From NCBI RefSeq assembly GCF_000740675.1, contig NZ_JPXI01000031.1:220640-284639 (forward strand): a stretch of DNA of 64,000 bases, written 5' to 3'. The translations under genes were made by a program, and so were the position numbers. The notes beneath the pieces are model-generated. The model did not search any database. It saw nothing but the letters and a program-made list of their open reading frames with translations, and was not told where the DNA came from. The DNA comes from Massilia sp. BSC265 (GTDB lineage Bacteria; Pseudomonadota; Gammaproteobacteria; Burkholderiales; Burkholderiaceae_D). The first letter of the stretch is position 1. Each line of letters starts with the position of its first letter. This document shows positions 18,262 to 26,536 of the stretch, one piece after another.

Positions 18262-19764
18262 TCATGTGGACACCGGCACGACGCGCGCGTCAGGCACGAC
18301 GCATTCGCCGATCCGGCCGTTGGATGCGCACCAGCGCGCCAGCGCCTGGGCTTCGCTGTCGAGTACCCGGTCCACCCGGTAGTATTCGGGCAGGTTCATG
18401 GTGCCGCAGCAGGAACGGCGGTCCTGGCGCGCGCCCGGCTTGTCGCAGACCTTCGGCACCAGCGGTCCGCACGCCAGTTGGCCCATGGCGGCCGGTCCGG
18501 AGAGCTCCTGCGGCTGCTCGACCACGTCACGGCGCGCGAACTGGTTGCGGATGAAGCCCGCGTAGGCGGCCGGCTTGCCGTCTTCCTGCACGATGCGCAG
18601 CATCCCGTTGACCACGTCGACGTAGGTCGCGGCGCGGTCGGGCGCGGCGATCAGGGCGCGCAGCAGCAACCCGCGCAGGTAGGCCGCCACCCGGTGCAGC
18701 ACCGCTGCGCAGTCGTCGTAAACGGGGTTGCGCTCGTAGGCGAACATGTCGGCCAGCACGTCGTACATGGCGCCGGTGAACACCTGCGAGATCGCGTGCA
18801 CCTGGGTGCCGGCCTGCGCCAGCGTCAGGTCGTTGTCGGCATTGCGCAGGCCGGTGGTGCCGCCCAGCGCCGTGCCGAACTGCTCGGCGATGTCGGAGAG
18901 ATAAGTCTTGTCGTGCAGGTGGGCCTTGGTCTGGGCCACCACCGCTTCGCACTGGTCGAGTTGGGACAGGGCCAGGAAGATCGCGGTGAGGTCGCCGAAG
19001 GCTTCGTGCAGGCCGCCGGTCTGGGGCGGGGCGTCGGCCAGCAGCCATTGCGGCTTGATGCCGTCGAGCACCGCGTGCGCCGTCTCGTGGGCCACGATGT
19101 CGAAGGAGCGACAGGTGTACACGCGCGCAGCCTCGCCTCCTTCAACCCCGTTGGGAATGAAATCGCCGAACTTCAGGCAGCCCTGGGTGCGGCTGTAGAA
19201 GGCGTTCATCACGTTCGGCAGGCCATAGGGGTAGACCGCCAGCGGACGCGTGTCCAGGCTGGTGTTCCACTGCCAGGGCAGGGGCATGTCGAGGCCGGCG
19301 GCGAGCAGGGAGCGCTGGTACATGGTCAGCGTCTGGCGCACCACGGCAAAAGTGTGCACCGCGTCGAACTGCGGGGTGTCGGGCTGGGTGACGAAGTCGC
19401 CGAGGGCATTCGGCTCGACCGGGTCGATGCCGGGCGCGCCCGGGGCGATGCGGGCGTCGCGCGGGCCGGCCAGCACCGGGCCGGGCAGGTAAGCGCGGCG
19501 GGTGCCGATCTCGCCCACCGACGGGTCCTGCTTCCACATCAGGACGCGGGCGCCGAAGGCATGGGGCAGCGCCGGCGCTTCGAGTGGTTCTTCCTCGGGC
19601 CCGGATTCCATCGTCGGGTCGCCGGATGGCTCGGCGGGCTGCTCGAGCAGCTTGGCGAGACGGTGCTGCTGCTGGTAGGGGGCGCTGGGCGTAGGGATGA
19701 AGCGGACCGGCGGCTGGTCACGAGACGTGTCCAGTTCGTCCGGCAAGAGGGCACCTGATTCCAT
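18262..19764 (-). CDS. M4-like zinc metallopeptidase (protealysin-type context)
   Basis: A 500-residue protein with the gluzincin zinc site HETAH (H226, E227, H230) and third ligand E254 in GGLHEAFGDL; the His-Glu interval is 24 residues against 20 in thermolysin. MNAFYSRTQGC upstream and a candidate catalytic histidine in GTQVHAISQVF fit the M4 fold. There is no secretion signal, and the first 150 or so residues are proline/acid-rich and unlike a standard M4 propeptide. A cysteine cluster (RRSCCG) lies near the C-terminus. The start at 19764 has AAGGAG five bases upstream; the longer frame to 19869 is not favoured. Confidence 0.82.
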   Translation of the reverse strand: MESGALLPDELDTSRDQPPVRFIPTPSAPYQQQHRLAKLLEQPAEPSGDPTMESGPEEEPLEAPALPHAFGARVLMWKQDPSVGEIGTRRAYLPGPVLAGPRDARIAPGAPGIDPVEPNALGDFVTQPDTPQFDAVHTFAVVRQTLTMYQRSLLAAGLDMPLPWQWNTSLDTRPLAVYPYGLPNVMNAFYSRTQGCLKFGDFIPNGVEGGEAARVYTCRSFDIVAHETAHAVLDGIKPQWLLADAPPQTGGLHEAFGDLTAIFLALSQLDQCEAVVAQTKAHLHDKTYLSDIAEQFGTALGGTTGLRNADNDLTLAQAGTQVHAISQVFTGAMYDVLADMFAYERNPVYDDCAAVLHRVAAYLRGLLLRALIAAPDRAATYVDVVNGMLRIVQEDGKPAAYAGFIRNQFARRDVVEQPQELSGPAAMGQLACGPLVPKVCDKPGARQDRRSCCGTMNLPEYYRVDRVLDSEAQALARWCASNGRIGECVVPDARVVPVST

Positions 19765-19956
19765 GACGGCTCCTTGCGAATTGTCGGGCGGCATTCCAAT
19801 GGTCGCGCGCCGGGCGGCGCAGGCATTGAGAGGAATCAATTGATTTGGATCGAGACCCGAAACGCTCACAAGACTGGCCGACTCTGCCGTCTGCTGGCAT
19901 CATGGCGGACTTTTCTTGCAACCGTGCATAACTACACAGAAGAAGGATTGCCCAGC

Positions 19957-20238
19957 ATGTCGGAAATTAGCATCGTCCAGGAACACAACCTGAGCCCCCA
20001 ACAGGCGCGCGAGGCCGCCCAGCAGGTGGCGCAGCGGATCGCGGCCGAGTATGGCCTGGCGTGCCAGTGGGACGGCGACGTGCTGCGCTTCGAGCGCAGC
20101 GGCGTGGAGGGCGCGCTCAGCCTGGAAGGCCAGCGCGCGGCCATGCGGATCCGCCTGGGATTCTTCATGGGCGCATTCGCCCCGGCCATCGAGGCCAAGG
20201 TGACGGAAAAGATGCGCAAGGTGTTCGTGACCGCCTGA
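19957..20238 (+). CDS. Polyhydroxyalkanoic acid system family protein
   Basis: A 93-residue protein of the PHA-granule-region family: SIVQEHNLSPQQAREAAQQV at the N-terminus, a central VLRFERSGVEGALSLEG, and a final RIRLGFFMGAFAPAIEAKVT. Members are small and found near PHA genes or granules; the mechanism is not established. The ATG at 19957 has AAGGATT upstream. The window also carries phaZ, which supports PHA storage in this organism. Confidence 0.85.
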   Translation: MSEISIVQEHNLSPQQAREAAQQVAQRIAAEYGLACQWDGDVLRFERSGVEGALSLEGQRAAMRIRLGFFMGAFAPAIEAKVTEKMRKVFVTA

Positions 20239-20249
20239 TTTCAGGCAGG

Positions 20250-20268
20250 GCCCGGGCACTGCCCGGGC
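20250..20268. repeat. GC-rich inverted repeat between convergent genes
   Basis: GCCCGGGC (20250-20257) pairs with GCCCGGGC (20261-20268) around a three-base loop, between the PHA-system gene and the acyl-CoA-binding protein gene. No T run follows, so it would be a weak intrinsic terminator. Confidence 0.5.
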
Positions 20269-20297
20269 GCCGCCACGGGGTGGCCGGGAGGGCCGGA

Positions 20298-20552
20298 TCA
20301 GCCCTTGAGTTCTTCGATCAGGTCGATGTACTGCTGCATCGCGTCTTCCTGCGAGGTGCCCTTGAGGGCGGCCCAGGCGTCGTACTTGGCGCGGTTGACG
20401 AAATCGGTCATGCCCGGGCGCTCGCCGGTGACGTCGCCGCTCGATCCCTGCTTGTACAGCGCGTAGATCTTCAGCAAGGTCATGTTGTCCGGGCGTTCCG
20501 GCAGATTCTTGGATTCGGCCTGGGCCTGGGCGAACTGTTCCTGCAAGCTCAT
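20298..20552 (-). CDS. Acyl-CoA-binding protein
   Basis: An 84-residue protein matching the whole ACBP fold: LQEQFAQAQAESKNLPERPD, then MTLLKIYALYKQGSSGDV, RPGMTDFVNRAKYDAWAALK, and a final YIDLIEELK. The conserved ligand-binding Tyr and Lys residues (LYKQ, KYDAW) are present. It binds long-chain acyl-CoA esters in the cytoplasm. It is a common gene in betaproteobacteria, probably linked to fatty acid or PHA metabolism. AGGAGT precedes the ATG. Confidence 0.95.
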   Translation of the reverse strand: MSLQEQFAQAQAESKNLPERPDNMTLLKIYALYKQGSSGDVTGERPGMTDFVNRAKYDAWAALKGTSQEDAMQQYIDLIEELKG

Positions 20553-20763
20553 GAATACTCCTGTGTTGGTTGCGTTGGCAATGTGGAAATGCAGGAGAGG
20601 ATCTTAGCGCAGGAGGGGCGTGTCCACTGCCAAACCGAGCGAACTTTAGAGGGGATGCTCAAGGGGGGGAGGGTGGTCGGCTTCGCCGACCGCGCGTTCA
20701 AGCGGCACGCGTATGGACGATGTGCTTGATCGCACCGTGTAGTTGAATGCGCGCACGGCAAAG

Positions 20764-20792
20764 CGTGATCTGGTCCACCGGACCAGATCACG
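20764..20792. repeat. Dispersed palindromic element, copy 2
   Basis: A perfect 13-base inverted repeat, CGTGATCTGGTCC (20764-20776) and GGACCAGATCACG (20780-20792), with an ACC loop. It sits 13 bases past the stop codon of the minus-strand FKBP gene and is followed by CTACGCG, as is copy 3. Confidence 0.9.
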
Positions 20793-20804
20793 TCTACGCG
20801 TTGC

Positions 20805-21161
20805 TTAGACCGCCAGCAGTTCGACGTCGAAGATCAGCGTCGCGTTCGGCGGAATCACGCCGCCGGCGCCGCGTGCGCCGTAGCCCAGGCTGGCCGGGAT
20901 GGTCAGGCGGCGCTGGCCGCCGACCTTCATGCCCTGCACGCCTTCATCCCAGCCGCGGATCACGTGGCCGGCGCCCAGCGCGAACTGGAACGGGTCGTTG
21001 CGGTCCTTGCTCGAATCGAACTTGGCGCCCTGGCTGCCGTCGTCGTTGCGCAGCCAGCCGGTGTAGTGGACGGTGACGTGCTGGCCGGCTTTGGCCTCGG
21101 CGCCGCTGCCGGCGACGGTGTCTTCGTATTGCAGGCCGGAATCAGTGGTAATGGTGGACAT
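20805..21161 (-). CDS. FKBP-type peptidyl-prolyl cis-trans isomerase
   Basis: A 118-residue single-domain FKBP with no signal peptide: VTVHYTGWLRNDDGSQGAKF, then PFQFALGAGHVIRGWDEGVQ, GMKVGGQRRLTIP, and ASLGYGARGAGGVIPPNATL. The residues lining the FK506 pocket (Tyr, Phe, Asp, Val-Ile, Trp, Tyr, Phe) are all present, so it should be active in proline isomerisation in the cytoplasm. It is monocistronic and diverges from the EI24 gene. Confidence 0.96.
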   Translation of the reverse strand: MSTITTDSGLQYEDTVAGSGAEAKAGQHVTVHYTGWLRNDDGSQGAKFDSSKDRNDPFQFALGAGHVIRGWDEGVQGMKVGGQRRLTIPASLGYGARGAGGVIPPNATLIFDVELLAV

Positions 21162-21302
21162 GGTTTTCCCTGTTGTTCAAGTTGAACGGCGATTGTAGTG
21201 CATCGGTCCTGGTCGCGCCAATGCGCCTGCCTGCCGGCCAGGCGGCCTTGTGCGCGCATCTGGGTACAATGGCAATATCGGAATCGGGAACAAGGAGCTG
21301 CA

Positions 21303-22172
21303 ATGCAGAGAACCAGAGCTGCCACGCAGGGCGTCGGCACCGCCTATCGGCGCGCGCTGCGCGCCCAGTTCTCGCGCCGCATGCTGCTGCTGTCCGGCGC
21401 GCCGCTGGTGCTGTCGCTGCTGCTGTGGGGCGCTGTGCTGTGGACCGGCCTGCAGCCCTTGCTCGACTGGCTGCAGGGCGTGTTCGCGGACTATGGCTGG
21501 CACCAAGCGAGCGGCAACATGCTGGCCATGCTCGGCCTGGGCGTGCTCAAGGTGATGGTGGTGCCGTTGCTGGCGATTGCGCTGCTGCTGCCCCTGATGA
21601 TCGGTTCGGCGCTGCTGTTCATGGGCGTGATCGCCATGCCGCAGATCGAGCGCCACGTGGGCAACAGCCAGTATCCCAAGCTGCAGCGCAAGGAGGGTGG
21701 CAGTTTTTTCGGCAGCGTTGCCGTCAACGTCGGCAGCACGGCGGTGTTTGCGGTGCTGTGGCTGTTCACGCTGCCGCTGTATGCGCTGCCGCCGCTGGCC
21801 TGGCTGGTGCAGGCCTGCCTGTGGGCCTGGGTGACCTCGCGCGTGATGAGCTACGACGCGCTGGCCGCGCACGCCAGTCCCGAAGAGCGGCACGAGCTGA
21901 TGCGGCGCCACCGCGGCGCGCTGTGGGGCATCGGCTTCGCCTCCGGCCTGGCCGGCGCCTTGCCCGGCATCGCCTGGATGGGCGGTGCGCTGCTCTCGAT
22001 CGTGCTGTTTCCCTTCCTGGCCATGCTGTCGCTGTGGCTGTATGTCATGATCTTCCTGTTCGCCGGGCTGTGGTTCCAGTATTTCTGCCTCGGAGCGCTT
22101 GAAGAACTGCGCGCGGGCGCACACCTGAACGAAGGAGAACGCCATGGCATTCGGCCTGATCGTCATCGGTGA
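21303..22172 (+). CDS. EI24 domain membrane protein (CysZ-like)
   Basis: A 289-residue inner-membrane protein with five or six hydrophobic segments (for example LLLSGAPLVLSLLLWGAVLW and LLAIALLLPLMIGSALLFMG) and the EI24/CysZ motif YDALAAHASPEE. CysZ relatives carry sulfate, but this branch is more divergent and no cys gene is nearby, so transport is only a suggestion. The ATG at 21303 has AAGGAG upstream; the longer frame from 21198 does not. Its end overlaps the next gene by 29 bases. Confidence 0.8.
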   Translation: MQRTRAATQGVGTAYRRALRAQFSRRMLLLSGAPLVLSLLLWGAVLWTGLQPLLDWLQGVFADYGWHQASGNMLAMLGLGVLKVMVVPLLAIALLLPLMIGSALLFMGVIAMPQIERHVGNSQYPKLQRKEGGSFFGSVAVNVGSTAVFAVLWLFTLPLYALPPLAWLVQACLWAWVTSRVMSYDALAAHASPEERHELMRRHRGALWGIGFASGLAGALPGIAWMGGALLSIVLFPFLAMLSLWLYVMIFLFAGLWFQYFCLGALEELRAGAHLNEGERHGIRPDRHR

Positions 22173-22944
22173 CGAGATCCTGTCCGGCAGGCGCCAGGAC
22201 AAGCATTTTTCGACAGTGGTGGAGCTGTTCGGCGCGCGCGGCCTGCAGCTGGCCTGGGCCGAATTCGTGGGCGACGACCCAGTCCGCCTGACGGCGCTGC
22301 TCCGGCGCAGCTTTGCCGGGGAAGACATCGTGTTCTCCTGCGGCGGCATCGGCGCCACCCCGGACGACCACACGCGCCAGTGCGCGGCCGCCGCGCTCGG
22401 GCTGCCCCTGGTGCTGCATCCCGAAGGGCGCCTGAACATCGAGGAGCGCATCCGCGAGACCGCGCGCGAGGCGGGGATGGAGGCCGACCTCGGGGCGCCC
22501 GAGAACCTGCAGCGCCTGAAGATGGCCGAATTCCCGCAGGGCGCAAGCCTGATCCCGAATCCCTACAACCGCATCGCCGGTTTTTCGATAAAGGACCCGG
22601 GCGTGGCCGACCACCACTTCGTGCCCGGCTTCCCGGTCATGGCCTGGCCCATGATCGAATGGGTGCTCGACACCCACTACGCTCATTTATTCCACGCCTC
22701 TGTCCACCTGGAACGCGCGCTGATCGTTTACGAGCAGGCGGAGGCATCGCTCACCCCGCTGATGGAGGCGATCGAGCGCGAATATCCAGGGGTAAGGGTG
22801 TTCAGCCTGCCGAGCGTGGGCGACGCCCGGACCCGGCGCCACATCGAACTGGGAGTGAAGGGCGCGCCTGCGCAAGTGGAGCCTGCATTCCTTGCCATGC
22901 AGGCCGAACTGCAGCGCCGCGGGGCCGAATTCCGGCCTTTGTAG
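22144..22944 (+). CDS. Molybdopterin-binding (MoCF/CinA N-terminal-like) protein
   Basis: A 266-residue protein whose first 165 or so residues form the MoCF_biosynth fold shared by MogA, MoeA and the CinA N-terminus: LIVIGDEILSGRRQDKHFS and FSCGGIGATPDDHTR are the signature segments. The nicotinamide-deamidase C-terminal domain of full CinA is absent, so this is the short type. AAGGAG lies upstream of the ATG within the preceding gene, which it overlaps by 29 bases; the two are co-translated. The substrate is unknown. Confidence 0.85.
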   Translation: MAFGLIVIGDEILSGRRQDKHFSTVVELFGARGLQLAWAEFVGDDPVRLTALLRRSFAGEDIVFSCGGIGATPDDHTRQCAAAALGLPLVLHPEGRLNIEERIRETAREAGMEADLGAPENLQRLKMAEFPQGASLIPNPYNRIAGFSIKDPGVADHHFVPGFPVMAWPMIEWVLDTHYAHLFHASVHLERALIVYEQAEASLTPLMEAIEREYPGVRVFSLPSVGDARTRRHIELGVKGAPAQVEPAFLAMQAELQRRGAEFRPL

Positions 22945-23201
22945 GACTGCATGCCATCCTGCTAACCCAGCCGTTGTTTTTTTGCGAAAATTCTTCGCGC
23001 GCATCAAATTTGTTAAACGGTGTCTCGCGCGTGTCGTATTGATGTGGTGGAATGATACCTGTGGAGGTGCAATCCTGAGTGAGTTTGCACCGCGCATTTT
23101 TGCAGACTGACGAGGACCCAATCACTCGAACACACCAGGGCAAGGATGGCGGGCAGGTTGCAGGGATTGAGCACGATTTGATTCAGACCAGTTGAGCCAT
23201 C

Positions 23202-26200
23202 ATGGATAGTATTCGCCGCATCGAGCGGCCCAGTAATGTCAGCAATGTCATGCGCGCGCTAGGCGAGTGGTTCCGGCGAACCGCCCAGGCCATGAGCGGC
23301 AGCGCCCCCGCGCTCGCATCCGCGGGCGGCAGCGATGTTCCCCTGTACGAAGCCTATCCGCACCTGGCGGCCGGCGGTGGTGCGCCCAGCGGCGCGCCTG
23401 TGCCGCCGGAGCGCCCCGAAGGAGCGCCCGAAGGAGCGCCCGAGCCGGCGCCGCGCAAGCGCCGCTTCAAGCCCTGGTTCTACCTTGCCCTCCTGATCCT
23501 GCTGGTGCTGCTGGGCGGCTGGGGCGCGCTCGAGATGCGCACCTCGCGCCTGCAGGCGAAGATCTTCGCCGAGATGGCCGCCGATCTCACCTTCCGCATG
23601 GAGAAGGGGCCGAGCAACGCGATCCGCTTCCCCGATGCAAGCCCCTATGACACCCGCCTGGGCTACGCCAGCATGCCGGCCTACCTGCAGAAGCTGCAGT
23701 CGCGCGGCTACTACATCGACGCCCAGGCCCGCATGTCGCCCAAGATGGTGGAGTTCGCCGACCGCGGCCTGTACGCCACCTACCACGAAAAGACCAAGGT
23801 CGGCCTCGAGATCCTCGACTGCCGCGCGCAGCCGCTGTTCGCCTCGCGCTTCCCCGAGCGCTTCTACCACAAGTTCGAGGAAGCGCCGCCGCTGCTGGTG
23901 CAAAGCCTGCTGTTCATCGAGAACCGCGAACTGCTCGACCCGGCCTACCCGCATCGCAATCCGGCGGTCGAATGGGACCGCTTCTCGAAAGCGGTGTTCG
24001 ACAAGACCCTGAGCAGTATCGGCCTGGGCGGCGGCGGGCGCGTGGCCGGCGGCTCGACGCTCGCGACCCAGATCGAGAAGTACCGCCATTCGCCGGAAGG
24101 ACGCACCGGTTCGCTGCAGGACAAGATGATCCAGATGGCCTCGGCCACGCTGCGCGCCTACCAGGACGGCGAAGACACCACGAAGGCACGGCGCCAGATC
24201 GTGCTCGACTACCTGAATACCGTGCCGCTGTCGGCCAAGCCGGGCTACGGCGAAGTCAACGGCATCGGCGACGGCATGTGGGTCTGGTACGGCCGCGACT
24301 TCGACAAGACCAGCAAGATGCTGCGCGGCCCGATGGACAGTACCGAGGCGGTGACGGCCTACAAGGAAGCGCTGTCCCTGATGATCGCGCAGCGCCGCCC
24401 GGCCTACTACCTGGGCGCCGGCGAGCATGACCTCGAAACCCTCACCAACAGCCACCTGCGCGTGCTGGCGCAGGCCGGCGTGATCTCGCCGCAGCTGCGC
24501 GACGCCGCCCTGAAGGTGGAGCTGCATCCGGCCCAGGGCTCGGGCGTGGCCGCGCCGGGCGCCGACGCCTTCGTGTCGCGCAAGGCCGCCAACGCGGTGC
24601 GCAACCACCTCGGCTACCTGGTGGGCGACAACCGCCTGTACAACCTCGACCGCCTCGACCTGTCGGTGGTGTCGACGCTCGACTCCCAGGTCCAGCAGGC
24701 CGTCACCGACGTGCTGCGCAAGCTGTCCGATGCCGAGGTCGCGAAAGCCGCCGGCCTGACCGGCAAGGGCCTGCTCGGCAACGGCGACCCGTCCCAGGTG
24801 GTGTACAGCTTCACCCTGATGGAGCGCGGCGAGCACGTGAACTACCTGCGCGTCCAGACCGACAACTACGACCAGCCGCTCGACATCAACGAAGGCGCCA
24901 AGCTCGACCTCGGTTCCACCGCCAAGCTGCGCACCCTGGTGACCTACCTCGACATCGTCGACCAGCTGCACAAGCGCTTCGAGCCGATGGACGAGATCGG
25001 CCTGATGGGCGTGACGGTCGATGCGAAGGACCGCATGTCGCAATGGGCGCTGGAATACTTCCGTACGCTGCCCAAGGGTGCCGACCGCGGCCTCAAGCCG
25101 ATGCTGGCGGCGGCGATGGAGCGCAAGTACTCGGCCAACCCGGGCGAAGCCTTCTTCACCGGCGGCGGCCTGCACACCTTCGGCAACTTCAGCAAGCTGG
25201 ACAACAGCAAGATCATGACGGTCACCGAGGCCCTGCGCCAGTCGACCAACCTGGTCTTCGTGCGCATGATGCGCGACGTGGTGCGCTACTACATGTTCCA
25301 GCTGCCGGGCTCCTCGGCCCAGCTGCTGGCCGATGCCGACGACCCGCGCCGCCAGATGTACCTGGCCCGCTTCGCCGACAACGAAGGCAAGGTCTTCATG
25401 GCCAAGTTCTGGAACAAGTACAAGGGCAAGACCCCGGCCGAGATCGAGGCGCTGCTGTTCTCGGGCGTGCGTCCGCTGGCCTCCAAGCTGGCCGCCGCGC
25501 ACCGCACCGTGTTCCCGGATGCCACCCTGGCGCAGTTCGGCGAATTCATCACCAAGTCGCTGCCGGCGGCGAGCGACATGGACCCCGACCGCATCCCGAA
25601 GATGTACGAGATGTACGACCCGCGCAATATGTCGCTGGCCGACCGCGGCTACGTGGCCTCGGTCCACCCGCTGGAACTCTGGCTGGCGGGCTACCTGCGC
25701 ACCCATCCGAAGGCCGGCTGGACCGAAGTGACGAATGCCAGCGTCAAGGAGCGCCAGGAAGTGTATTCGTGGCTGTTCAAGACCCACCGCAAGCACGCGC
25801 AGGACAACCGCATCGCCGGCCTGCTCGAGGTGGAAGCCTTCCTGAAGATCCACGCCCAGTGGAAGAAGATGGGTTATCCCTTCGATTCGCTGGTGCCGTC
25901 CTATGCGACCACGCTGGGCGCCTCGGCCGACCGTCCGGCCGCGCTGGCCGAGCTGATGGGCATCATCGTCAACGGCGGCGTGCGCAAGCCGGTCGAGCGC
26001 ATCGACTCGCTGCACTTCGCCAAGGCGACGCCTTACGAGACCCTGGTCAAGCGCAGCAAGGGCGGCGGCAAGGAGCAGGTGCTGGCGCCGGAAGTGGCAC
26101 GCGCGGTCGCGGACGCAATCCAGGGCGTGGTCACCGACGGCACCGCCAAGCGCGTCAAGACCGCCTTCATGCAGTCCGACGGCAGCGTGATCGCGGTGGG

Positions 26201-26480
26201 CGGCAAGACCGGCACCGGCGACCAGCGCTTCGAAGTGTATGCGCGCGGCGGGCGTGTGATCGAGTCGCGCTACGTGAACCGCTCGGCCACCTTCGTCTTC
26301 AATATCGGCGAGCGCTACTTCGGCAGCATGACCGCCTACGTGCACGGCCCGCAGTCCGGTAACTACGACTTCACCAGCGCGCTGCCGGTGCAACTGCTGG
26401 CCAACCTGGCGCCGAGCCTGATGCCGATGATCGAGCCGCCTCCGGGCAGCATTGCCGCCCAGCGTCAGTGCGTCCGTTGA
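23202..26480 (+). CDS. Divergent transglycosylase (GT51) / penicillin-binding-type protein
   Basis: A very large 1092-residue protein with a cytoplasmic proline-rich head (about 1-85), one membrane anchor (KPWFYLALLILLVLLGGWGA) and a periplasmic body. A GT51-like region has LLFIENRELLD where ordinary class A PBPs have EDRRF, then GGSTLATQIEKYRHSPEG near 282. A transpeptidase-like part has STAK near 571 and KTGTG near 1001. Class A PBPs are usually 750-850 residues, so about 250 residues are inserted between these motifs. It probably polymerises or modifies peptidoglycan, but the altered glutamate motif leaves its activity uncertain. It overlaps the downstream frame. Confidence 0.82.
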   Translation: MDSIRRIERPSNVSNVMRALGEWFRRTAQAMSGSAPALASAGGSDVPLYEAYPHLAAGGGAPSGAPVPPERPEGAPEGAPEPAPRKRRFKPWFYLALLILLVLLGGWGALEMRTSRLQAKIFAEMAADLTFRMEKGPSNAIRFPDASPYDTRLGYASMPAYLQKLQSRGYYIDAQARMSPKMVEFADRGLYATYHEKTKVGLEILDCRAQPLFASRFPERFYHKFEEAPPLLVQSLLFIENRELLDPAYPHRNPAVEWDRFSKAVFDKTLSSIGLGGGGRVAGGSTLATQIEKYRHSPEGRTGSLQDKMIQMASATLRAYQDGEDTTKARRQIVLDYLNTVPLSAKPGYGEVNGIGDGMWVWYGRDFDKTSKMLRGPMDSTEAVTAYKEALSLMIAQRRPAYYLGAGEHDLETLTNSHLRVLAQAGVISPQLRDAALKVELHPAQGSGVAAPGADAFVSRKAANAVRNHLGYLVGDNRLYNLDRLDLSVVSTLDSQVQQAVTDVLRKLSDAEVAKAAGLTGKGLLGNGDPSQVVYSFTLMERGEHVNYLRVQTDNYDQPLDINEGAKLDLGSTAKLRTLVTYLDIVDQLHKRFEPMDEIGLMGVTVDAKDRMSQWALEYFRTLPKGADRGLKPMLAAAMERKYSANPGEAFFTGGGLHTFGNFSKLDNSKIMTVTEALRQSTNLVFVRMMRDVVRYYMFQLPGSSAQLLADADDPRRQMYLARFADNEGKVFMAKFWNKYKGKTPAEIEALLFSGVRPLASKLAAAHRTVFPDATLAQFGEFITKSLPAASDMDPDRIPKMYEMYDPRNMSLADRGYVASVHPLELWLAGYLRTHPKAGWTEVTNASVKERQEVYSWLFKTHRKHAQDNRIAGLLEVEAFLKIHAQWKKMGYPFDSLVPSYATTLGASADRPAALAELMGIIVNGGVRKPVERIDSLHFAKATPYETLVKRSKGGGKEQVLAPEVARAVADAIQGVVTDGTAKRVKTAFMQSDGSVIAVGGKTGTGDQRFEVYARGGRVIESRYVNRSATFVFNIGERYFGSMTAYVHGPQSGNYDFTSALPVQLLANLAPSLMPMIEPPPGSIAAQRQCVR

Positions 26481-26536
26481 AAGGGGAGGCTGGCGCACCC
26501 GGGGAAGCAAAGCGCGGTGCGCGGGTCGGCTCTGTC

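Noticed and set aside
20655..20729. Tiny ORF after the acyl-CoA-binding protein promoter region
   Set aside because: Twenty-four codons, no ribosome-binding site, and it contains the GGTCGGC/GCCGACC hairpin that explains its sequence better.
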